Assembly: GCA_903772945.1 (NCBI GenBank)
Contig: CAICTM010001235.1
Coordinates: 6,809-33,398 of the forward strand
DNA length: 26,590 nucleotides
From: Seminavis robusta
Lineage: Eukaryota; Bacillariophyta; Bacillariophyceae; Naviculales; Naviculaceae
Direction: 5' to 3'
Part shown: one piece after another, positions 1 through 8,053 of the stretch
Position numbering within the stretch: the first letter of the stretch is position 1
Layout of the letters: the number at the start of each line of letters is the position of its first letter
Notes under the pieces: generated by a model
The model's database searches: none
What the model was told of the DNA's origin: nothing
Seen by the model: the letters and a program-made list of their open reading frames with translations, nothing else
Translations under genes and position numbers: made by a program

Positions 1-606
1 GCGTTGATAGTCGCTTGATAGGGGAGGTGCGCTTGATAGGAGATAGGAGGTATCGATCCGTTTCGGCTTGAAGAGGTTGTAAAGAGAGGAAAAAAGGATG
101 TATGTTTTCCGTGATGACGTTGAGTTGAATCCTATAGTAAAACAGTACTCTTCAACAAGATAACAGAAAACAGGCTTCCTGAGGTCCTTTCGCTTCGTTT
201 CAATGCTTCTAATGGTGCTAATAGGTAGTGTAATGGTATAGGTATGACCGATTGGTTGTGTTTGTTGCTATTAGTGTTGTTGTTCTTGTAGTGACAGATC
301 CAGAGGGGAAGCGCTTCGGTTTTCGGCTTCCCTTGAAAAAGTAAGGTTGAGTCCAACGAAGACCTTCTCCATATTCGTAGCCCACTTGATGGTCTGACGT
401 GGAGTGTTGGAACCATTGATAATGGCTACCTTGAAGGTATATTTGGCACTGTTTGCATCTGCAGGAACGGTGCGAAGTTTGTAGGTGGTTGCACGAGTAT
501 CGTCGATCTCGGTTTCTTCATCGTTGTCCACGAGAGGAAGAATGGGTTTGTCACGCAACTGTTTCTCGAAGTTGGTGAACGCATGCTTTCCTTGAGCAAT
601 CTTCAT
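1..606 (-). pseudogene. gag: Ty3/gypsy gag N-terminal part, decayed (element G)
   Basis: The reading frame starts at the ATG at 606 (protein begins MKIAQGKHAF) and is open to two adjacent stops, TAA TAG, near 268-273. It gives about 111 residues with an acidic stretch (DNDEETEIDD). I assign it to gag because it follows an LTR directly, and because element F has the same start (MKMAQGKHAF) after its own copy of that LTR. No zinc knuckle is reached. From 270 to 1 the frame is broken and Gag-like sequence cannot be followed with confidence. An upstream in-frame ATG at 663 lies at the LTR edge; I prefer 606 because that ATG is shared with F. The element continues off the left edge. Confidence 0.6.
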
Positions 607-658
607 GGTGAAGGAATTGGTTGAGGGTAGCTGAAAGCTATTGTGTTTGTTAACAAAA

Positions 659-1080
659 TGCACTACGCTAAAAGCTAGTGTAAAGATCTTTCGAGTATTT
701 TGTGTTTGAGAGAATGAAAGTTATGAGAGAGATTAGAAAGCTACGAAAACTAATCCATGAGAGAGATCGTTGTGAAGCTCATTGAAGTTGGTCTCCCGCG
801 GGAGGCCTCGAAGTGTGATATCGTAGGTTATGGCAATAACTCTACATACTCCACGGTCCGTTTCCGGAACACGTGGAAACTTCAGCTAGTAGCTGTCTAG
901 TAGCGTGGAAGCTTTCCACGCCGGCTAAATATCTAGAGCGATGTTTCATCGACAACCTAGTATGACTAGCAGTCATGAGAACCCTGTCTCAATGACTATT
1001 CGCGAAGGACTACATCATGAGTCGAACTCAAACCCTATCTAGGATCGAGTCGCGAATAAGGCTAAGAGCCGTGTATTGCA
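659..1080 (-). repeat. 5' LTR of gypsy element G
   Basis: A 422-bp repeat that on the minus strand begins TGCAATACACGG and ends GTAGTGCA, so it has the TG...CA ends of an LTR. A second copy lies at 12724-13139 and a 44-bp scrap at 13222-13265. The copies agree well at both ends and in the segment with CTAAATATCTAGAGCGATG, but differ in the middle. It is the 5' LTR because gag follows it on the minus strand. It interrupts the transposase-like gene at 1081. A hairpin, GCGTGGAA-GCT-TTCCACGC, sits at 903-921. No conventional TGG primer site follows; the next bases are TTTTGTTAACAAAC. Confidence 0.75.
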
Positions 1081-3479
1081 AAACAACTCAGCCTCTGCCT
1101 TGTCAATTTCAGAAGCTGTAGTGGAGCTGTCGGGAGCTCTGAATGGAATCCATGCACACTTTCCTGTCAACCGGTGGAATGCATCGAGTGTGCTCTCATG
1201 GCCATTGTCACTCGGTAAGATCTTCTGTAGCTCTTGCTGGATTAGCTCGCGGTTGACAGTATTGTCATTGTTGTCGGCAGTTTCGGTTATTTCTTCTTGA
1301 AGGGCCTGTTCTCGCTCTTGGTTTTGGAGAAGCTCTTCTTGTCGCTTTGCTTCTAAGTATTCTTCCTCAGTAGCAAACACCTCCATATCGTAGTCATCAC
1401 CAAGTAGTCTCTCCAAAATACTGTCGACGTTCTGTACGTGCTCAGGAACATTGTCGTCATTTCGACTGCCATCCTCTCCATCGCTGTCATCACTTGCATA
1501 AGTAGCTTCTGTAAGATCTGCCGGGTTGGATACTTCTGCCAGGTTCACTGGTTCATAACAGAAGCCCATGAATTCCTGGGAATCCTGGTCAAACTTGCGG
1601 GGAACAGGGATATCATAAGGCAACTCTTCCTTGGGGAAGCCAATACAGGAGGCATAACTGTTCAAAAGCAGAAGGCGCTCTGTGTCATATATTACTGCAT
1701 CGGTTGCACCCATTCGAGCCACAGATTTCTGTTGGTTCTTTTCTTCGAAGAAGCAACAACACAAGCGCTCTCCTCTTTGAAGACCTAAGTAATAATAGTC
1801 AATGGTTAGAGCCAATGTGCACCAAGTTGAAGTGTCGACTGGATCATTGCCGAGTACTTACCAACAGTGGTGGCAAATAGAATCTTGGTTGCCAAATCCA
1901 GGTTGTCCCGCTCATTGGTGTTGGTTCCTCGAGCGACATAAGTAATGTCAGTAACTGGATTCCTTTTGAAGATATTCACTAGATCAGTCGGTGGGTCACT
2001 TAGACACCCACAATCGACATGCACAAGCTGGTTCCTGACAACTTGTTGGCACTTCCACTGCTTCATAAAAAGCTTTGGCTTTGGTGAGGTGTCCGATTCT
2101 TGCCAGGTCGACAGCTTGACATACGTATCCATATCCTTGGCTTGGATGTACTTAAAGACTGACTCGATGTTGTTTCTGAGTGTCACCGGATCTGGGATAA
2201 TGGAGTTGGCTTCTTTCAATACCTCCTTAACAGTGGGATCTCTCTTCAACTTGCGTTCCAGCTTCTTCTTTGCCCTTGTGTACTCATCTGAGCTGACATT
2301 GAACAGAGCTCAATTCGTCAAGGCACGGAAGATACCAGCTTGAATGGAAGAAGGATTTAGAAGGAGGTCATTCCATCTCTTCAACCAATGAAAGGGATCA
2401 AGCTTGATAAGGACGTTGCGAAAGATATGTCGGAGGATGAGCTTCACATTGCAGCAGTTGTCAACATACACGACCTTTACCGAATTCTCCATTGGTCCAA
2501 AGAAGGGTTTTTGTTGGCTTCATGATGATTTTGGTTGAGTCGATTTCGGGGACGGACAAGATCTTCTTTGATTTCGCTGAAGGATTCAGAGTGCTTCAAA
2601 GCCTTCCAGAAGACTGTGAGCCCGTCTTCATTCTGGATGGTGATGATGCACTTGTAGGGTTTGAAGCTTTGCCCTTGCTTGGTATACACTTTGATTTTTT
2701 GGGCCAGCTTATAATTGAAGTCAATCTTCAAAAGCCTTGCTGTAAGGCCACACATCTTGAGCTTTTGAAACTCCTTTCGGTGCCTGAAGACAGATTGAAC
2801 CATACTGTCAAGTCTATATTTGGAGAGGACCCGCCCATTATATTTTGTCTTGTCACCAAATTCTGAAAAGGGAACTGGGCGCTCCAAGACCTCCTCCTGT
2901 CCATTATCTCCCTCCTCCTCATCCTCAACTTGGACCTGCGGATTCTCCACGGCATGATTGTACCGGGCAATGGCTCTCTTGGCATCACGGTCAGCTCGCA
3001 GTTTTTCATAAAAATCAGAGACCAGGCGCTTCCATCTAGGCAATGGTTTCAGATTAGGAAATTCGCGATGATCAGCACTCAACAATTCATGACAGGAGTC
3101 AATGCCACTATCAATTAATTTGCGAAGCTTGGTGGAACCCAGCCCTAGCAAAAAGTTCCGATTCCCATGGACGTTTCGATCGTCTTTCTTCCGCAGCATG
3201 TTCTTGAATACGTAATCTGCAGCAGCCTTCCCTTCTGCTGCATCACATGACATTCTTGCTTTCTTTAAATCATGTGCCGCCCTATTGCTTGCGTTCATGA
3301 GACGTTGAAGGTCGCTGTCTGGAAGTCTTACTATCATGTCTTGGATTGTTTTCTGCTTCTTGGCAGGACGGTTTTTCTCAGCACCGATGGCATTAAGATA
3401 AAGCCCGTGATCTTCGCAATAAGCACTGTAGGCCATTCTGGTTAGCTTTTTCACAATGGCTGCAGTTGCCTCCGTGGAT
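1081..3479 (-). pseudogene. Decayed DDE-like transposase gene of unclassified family, with an intron
   Basis: Three frame segments join into one protein-like sequence of roughly 760 residues. The first (3479-2477) is basic and ends at a probable 1-base deletion near 2480. The second (2492-1862) carries VYVDNCCN, KLDPFHWLKRW, VDCGCLSDPP and RGTNTNE, broken by one TGA at 2310-2312. The third, after the predicted intron at 1785-1861, is acidic and coiled-coil-like (about residues EEEYLEAKRQEE) and ends with TGKCAWIPF before the gypsy LTR cuts it. I remember the DNCC / LDxFH / GCLSDP / RGTN pattern from transposase-like proteins of algae and animals. The metal-binding D, D and E would then be in DNCC, KLDPF and RGTNTNE, which is inference. 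The natural N-terminus is unknown: the only upstream ATG lies in the adjoining LTR and adds MVLS. Confidence 0.6.
1785..1861 (-). other. Predicted 77-nt spliceosomal intron in the transposase-like gene
   Basis: Read on the minus strand the segment starts GTAAGTACTC, contains CTCTAACC about 20 nt before its end as a possible branch site, and ends TATTACTTAG. Removing it joins ATTVG to LQRGERL in one frame. Its length is not a multiple of three, which explains why the protein-like sequence changes frame here. Retained, it gives a stop (GCTCTAACC region) just before the downstream block. A pair of indels is the alternative explanation. Confidence 0.6.
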
Positions 3480-3631
3480 TGCGACAATACCATTGTGCAT
3501 TGACTAGTCTAAGGATCTAAGAGATGTAAAGTTTGTATTTCCAAATAAGTGAGCAGTTATTGATTATTTTCTAGAATAAGCCTGCAAATAGTAAAGCTGT
3601 AAAGCTGAATTGTAAGCTGTATCCCGTCGCA
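3480..3631 (-). repeat. 3' LTR of element B
   Basis: A 152-bp sequence that on the minus strand begins TGCGACGGGATACAGC and ends ATTGTCGCA, so the ends are inverted (TGCGAC...GTCGCA). It matches 11040-11191 except for two substitutions near the downstream end (GACTAGTC against GATTAATC on the plus strand). It contains an ATG 14 bases before its end. Here that ATG reads MVLS and continues in frame into the transposase-like gene. Confidence 0.85.
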
Positions 3632-3640
3632 CTCCCTTAC
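3632..3640 (-). other. Polypurine tract of element B
   Basis: On the minus strand GTAAGGGAG lies directly before the TG of the 3' LTR. This is the expected position and base composition for the plus-strand primer of an LTR retrotransposon. The tract is short. Confidence 0.5.
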
Positions 3641-4460
3641 AGCTGAAATGAAGCTGTAGAGAAACGATAGGAGAGAGTCCCCAGCGAGCTGAGGTAAATT
3701 ACACCCCATGAGGAGCTTTGAATGACCAAACTGTGGGGAGCCTTAGTGAATGTCGGCCCGTCTGTTCCAGAGTCGGATGTACTTGGCCGATGCCCTTCGT
3801 TCCCGATATTTGACTATGGTGTCTTTATGCCACTCTTGTTGCGGGCTACTTTGGAACATTACAAGGCAGGCAACCTTGGTGTTTCGCACTGTAGAGCGCC
3901 GGCTGTCAGTAATACCGGGCATGTTTCAGTTTGTTCACCAATTTTCTTTGAGCAGGTCGCATTAGGAAGCAGCTCCTCTTACATGCTGAAGGCAATACTC
4001 GCGCAGTGGGCTCATTTGCGTCTGCCGTTTGCTGGACCAGATTATAGGGACCAACAGCAGACAACCAGTGCGAGATTGACGGTACAGGTCCTGTATCCTA
4101 TATCATATCCCCGCGAGTCAGCATCACCAACAATCAGTCCTGATCAGTCTTGGGCTGCAACAAATGCCTTGTCATTGTGCCATCAAGTACCGATTGATAT
4201 CGTTTTGGCTTGAGCATGGGACATGCCTGGAGTTGTGCTAAATCGTGCCACCTGTGCACACTAAATGTGATGTCTGGCGAGTGTGTTGGACGCATTGTAA
4301 AGCGCATCCCCAACTGCGCTTGGATGCTTTTTATTTCCACTTTTTCTTTTTTCCGATATAATGGGCCCCCAGTTTGTCGCTCGGGCGATCTGGGTGGCGC
4401 AGGAGAAAGCTTGGGTAGCGCTTCGGACATGCCAGTATTATTCAATGACCTTAGTTGATT
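3641..4460 (-). pseudogene. pol: RNase H region of copia pol (element B), decayed
   Basis: Copia-like fragments appear in shifting minus-strand frames. Around 4270-4380 there are pieces such as RPTHSPDITFSVH (compare the usual TRPDIAFAV of the RT/RNase H linker) and a GTMT piece. Close to 3740-3770, GTDGPTFTKAP matches the usual ADIFTKAL near the RNase H end. No frame is open across the domain and there are many stops. The plus-strand frame at 3722-4213 is its antisense shadow. The assignment rests on order (after RT, before PPT and LTR) plus these fragments. Confidence 0.55.
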
Positions 4461-5764
4461 GAGCCCTCTTTTGATTCAACTCACATTGTCTCACTGTCTT
4501 TCCAAATTAATGCCGAGGAATCAAGTGTCATCCTTTTGTCTTCCATGGTGAGGATCATATCAAGTTCTGAGCTGCCCAACATAGAGACACAATAGATCAT
4601 TGTATGGACTGAGACCAGATTTGGTTCATCACAATAATTCACTACCATGAGTTGATGCTCCTTATGAATAAACAAACAATGGGTCTGCTCGAGTTTTCGA
4701 ACCAAGTTGGACATCCCGCTCGACATAGATGCTCATAAGATAATTTGGTGTGAATCGGTATGACCATAGATGGACTTGTTAAGTTTAAAAACACAGTCCT
4801 GTTCTTCATATCCTTTGGGTCATAGTATGAGGCAATTCCATTGTACAGTGGCTGGATCGAAGGTGAGGTCTTTGACAGAAAAGCAAGAGTAAAATCAACT
4901 TGTCTCGATTCCATCCATGTGCGGCGTGCAGAGAAGACCGGCTCTAACGTGTGGGCCAACACAAGTGAGAGTATGCGGCTGCCTCATAGGACTGAAGGTC
5001 CCTCTGCAGCACGCATCTAGTTTGAACTTTGTTCAATTGTGCCGTTGGTAACCTCTTGATTCGTTGACCCATGTTCCGGAACCTGCCTTAAGTGTGAGGG
5101 ATAGAAGAACGATGTACGATATGCCAAGTCCACTTTTGCCTTACAAGGCTGGCAATTTCTTGTCCATTGCTGCCCAGAAAAGGTCTGCATGTGGTCCATC
5201 ACAGAGATTCCTTCAGAGATGGAGATCAGGGTCTTTTGACTTTTGGCCTTGTGAGCCAGTGGGCTTTGAAGAATGTCAGGATGAAATCCTGGTTTCTTGG
5301 TGTGTTGGTCAAAAGTGAATATCTGTTACTGAGATTTAGCATTGTGCCCGAAATTGGAGTATACTTCCAAAAGTCAATAGCTGAATATAACAATACGTAG
5401 GGATGAAGGAGACGGCAGTAGTCTTCAGTTTTGGTCCATGGTCAGATCTCAGGCTTCTGTGTTGTGAGCTGTCTACTGGGATTACGACGGGGGCAGACGG
5501 CAGGATGTGTCTCGATGTGGACATCTTGTGTGGGAGTGTGATGGTGGGAGGCTCCCTGTCCAAGAGCAGGGCCTAATTTGGTGTGATAGTGGTGGCAAAC
5601 GTCTGGATCTCCCTGTGTGAAACTGGGGCTGTGCTGGAGACGGAGCATGAAAATTGTAGATCATCCCTTTTTTTTGCTTTGTCATCCTGCCAAACATTCT
5701 CCCATGTCGAAGCTTCATGAAGATGAGATCGTGTTTGGTTGATGGCTTTATCCTCTGTAGTAAG
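4461..5764 (-). pseudogene. pol: Copia reverse transcriptase and hinge (element B), decayed
   Basis: From high to low coordinates: a proline-rich hinge (about 5340-5760, including REPPTITLPHK); AMDKEIASL followed by TWHIVHRSSIP at about 5090-5215, typical of the RT start; SRQVDFTLAF near 4890, which carries the first RT aspartate; CLFIHKEH and then VNYCDE near 4640-4690, where the usual active site reads YVDD; and FLGINLERQ near 4495-4525, the usual FLG block. Each lies in a different frame from its neighbour, with stops between, so no enzyme can be made. The change from YVDD to YCDE would itself inactivate RT. Confidence 0.75.
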
Positions 5765-6740
5765 CTACTCGTCTGCTAAGGGAGGTGGAGTGTCCTCATC
5801 AAATGGGGTCTCGAAGCGTTGGAAGATGCACATTGTGGTCCACTCTAGAGGTTGCTGATCTTCTGAAGAGTAAACTGTTTCAAACCAATAATCATAGACA
5901 AGATGGTACTGGGGCGAGAGGTATCCGGTTGTAAGATTGCGGACCAAACCAATATTTTCTGAATGGCAAGGTGAGGTGCCCATAATTTGGCTCTCTGACC
6001 TGGGCTTGCCATTTTGAAGTCTTCCTCCTTCCTGGTAAGCCCGAGGTTCCAAAACATATGCAGGGCATCTCCCATGGATGGGCATTTCTGATGACTTGAC
6101 CATCACTGAAGTTCTGGAAAATATCTCAATGGGAGCATGCAGTGTACTGAATTGGAGTGTGGTTGTAAGGTGGTGCATGAGAGACTGCCAAAGGCCAAAG
6201 GGATTATCATCACTTCCGGCCATGAAGTGCAGCATGGATCAACATTGTTCTAGCTGTTGGTTACTACAATTCTAATGGCTCCCTCAGAACCCCATTCTGC
6301 CTTTGGCCGGTGCAGAATATTGATTGATTGATGGTGGTCCTAATGTTGGACATGTCTGCTTTGTAGATGCCATTGTTAGTGTGATATGATGAACACAACC
6401 CCATGTTCGAGACACCATCGCTCGTATGCTTCTTTGGCCATATAGAATCAGAAGCATTCAATAACTTGTGATGGGCAAAGATGCGCTGATGAGGCATCAC
6501 AAATATTGAGTTCCACGAACTTATTCTGTCTTGTTCCTTCCTGCAGTGTGCATCATCTCCTCTCACTCGTGATCCAATGGTCACTGGTTTTATACCGGCT
6601 CCTGTTCTTCTTGAGGGCTCCCTGTTTGTCTGGAAGCTTCTGTGTGACAGTGTGTGGTCATGTTTTCTGACTTGTTTTCCATATTGACAGGCGGCACTTT
6701 GGATGGTCACCAATTTGCTTCTAAGCAACAAGCCCTTTTG
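5765..6740 (-). pseudogene. pol: Copia integrase (element B), decayed
   Basis: Two open stretches (6731-6264 and 6235-5765) carry the integrase. The first includes AACQYGKQVRK at the end of the zinc-binding region and YHTNNGIYKA, where copia integrases have TDNG, so the second catalytic Asp is Asn. It then reaches NGVLREPLEL, where a frame slip hides the usual NGVxERAIRT block; the Glu codon is still visible in the next frame at about 6265-6295. The second stretch has HAPIEIFSRT, CPAYVLEPR and GLVRNLTTGYLSPQYH, the post-catalytic block common to diatom copia elements as I recall them. Function is lost through the frameshift, stops and the D-to-N change. Confidence 0.75.
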
Positions 6741-7303
6741 TTTAAGACCACCCAGCCCAAGAGATGGAACTGGGAGAAGACAGATGTCCCAGCTGTAATG
6801 CCATTGCAGCCAGATTTTGTCAAGTAGAAGGTTCGGTTGTTGGTATGTAGAACTGAAGTATTGCTTGTAGGAGAGAGAGTGCTTTCCTTTTGGGAACAGA
6901 GTCGTGGTAGAAAACTGGAGTCAAACTCATTTTTAGCATTTTATTTCCTCCGTATGCCATCTAGCATGGTCGTGGTAGATTGAAGTGATCGCTGAGTTTG
7001 CATGTTTTGGGTCAAGATCCTTGATGGGACAAGAAACTTGAGGGCTTAGGAGTCTTTTGGAAGATCAGGATGAATAAAACCTGCTCCCGAAATGACACAA
7101 CATTTGCTTGCTCATCAAAGTCTCCCAATCAGTAGTGCCGATGTACTGATGTGCTCCAGCGATACCTCCTAGGATAATTGGTTCAGAAGCTTTCTGATAG
7201 AATTTGTCAACATCACTGAAAGTTTTGGTGCAAGAATAGGAAAATCACTATCAACAATAGCACTGAGACATATGGGAATAAGAATGACTTGGGCAAAGGA
7301 TCA
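6741..7303 (-). pseudogene. pol: Copia protease and pre-integrase region (element B), decayed
   Basis: Minus-strand frames give AIVDSDFP at about 7235-7262, which fits the protease active site A-I-V-D-S-G with the Gly lost. This is followed by IILGGIAGAHQYIGTTDW at about 7115-7170, the usual flap block, and LLSPQ near 7045. The pre-integrase block before IN (6741-6900) is recognisable only loosely. Several stops and frame changes are present, so this is a remnant. Position between the membrane-type ORF and IN agrees with copia gene order. Confidence 0.5.
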
Positions 7304-8053
7304 TTAGAAGATTGGATGTTGTTGGAGAGCCAGCATTGTGGTGCCGTGAGACTGTGTTTCTTCAGTTCTCCCTGCATTGATCGATTCTTCGAAGTGTTTT
7401 CTAAAGCAAGATACACTGGAGAGCTGAATGATTTGTGCCCCAGTGACTGAGTTCCCAATGACTCCAAGGAGGCCCATCAGCTTGTATCTCGACAGGGTTC
7501 TGTTGGCCCGACATTTGCGAGGAAGCCTGGTTGGAGTTGAGGGTTGAGAAGAGACGACATAGGTGTCCTTAAGAGTTAATTTATGCTTGAAGAAAAGGTA
7601 TTGATACATACAGGTCCGAAGGACCATGCTGGGAATTGACAAGTGCTCTGGGTCTGGGTCTGGATCCAACTGTTTTGGCTGACTGAAGCGAGGAAGAACA
7701 AGTTTGGTGATGCGATAGAGCCACTGAAGAATGGTATAACCTTTGAACTTCAGAAGCAAGTTGTAAAACCAAAGAGAGACAAACACAAAGCCCCAGCCAG
7801 AGACATAGTCCAATGATGATACAGCAGGAAAGGAGATGGGATCAGCCCCTTCAGTGTGGGGGCTGTACATAGATTGCTCCCTCCAAGAGTAAGGTCTGGA
7901 ATTCGAAGTGTATTTGATCCATGTCTGCATAGCAGACTCATCTTCTCCCTCCAATACATGAGAAGGAATAGACCTGGGGTAGAGGGGCATGAGTGGGGCA
8001 ATAAAATAGGCAATGAGGAACACGGTTGCCAAGTGTGTAACTCTACCAGAACA
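7304..8053 (-). CDS. In-frame ORF after the Gag TGA, with membrane segments (ORFX, element B)
   Basis: The frame is the Gag frame: after the Gag TGA at 8054-8056 it stays open for about 249 codons to the stop at 7304. There is no ATG near its beginning; the first conserved residues are LATVFLIAYFIAPLMPLYP, a hydrophobic segment. A second hydrophobic stretch (WGFVFVSLWFYNLLLKF) comes near residue 90, then DPDPDPEHLSIPSM and a basic C-terminal part. Copy C carries the same ORF at 24551-25072 with mostly conservative changes (KFKGYT against KFRGHT, LYRITKLVLP against LSCITKMIVP) and one 12-nt in-frame length change. It could be expressed by readthrough of the TGA. No family is recognised. Retropepsin motifs are absent until downstream of it. 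Confidence 0.55.
   Translation of the reverse strand, partial: CSGRVTHLATVFLIAYFIAPLMPLYPRSIPSHVLEGEDESAMQTWIKYTSNSRPYSWREQSMYSPHTEGADPISFPAVSSLDYVSGWGFVFVSLWFYNLLLKFKGYTILQWLYRITKLVLPRFSQPKQLDPDPDPEHLSIPSMVLRTCMYQYLFFKHKLTLKDTYVVSSQPSTPTRLPRKCRANRTLSRYKLMGLLGVIGNSVTGAQIIQLSSVSCFRKHFEESINAGRTEETQSHGTTMLALQQHPIF

Noticed and set aside
1438-1788. Plus-strand frame across the intron region
   Set aside because: It is opposite the acidic third part of the transposase-like protein and has no supporting feature.
3480-3631. Solo LTR inserted upstream of the transposase-like gene
   Set aside because: A purine tract and copia RNase H remnants lie directly upstream of it on the minus strand and its partner at 11040-11191 is nearly identical, so it is the 3' LTR of element B.
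3480-3631. A 152-bp terminal inverted repeat or MITE shared by three elements
   Set aside because: The TG...CA ends, the adjacent PBS and PPT and the direct orientation of the pair in B show that it is an LTR.
3722-4213. Plus-strand 163-codon frame
   Set aside because: It overlaps the minus-strand RNase H remnant of element B, has no recognisable domain, and is best read as an antisense shadow.
7304-8053. ORFX as an envelope protein
   Set aside because: It has two hydrophobic segments but no visible glycosylation-rich ectodomain or fusion motif, and it lies before pol, not after it.
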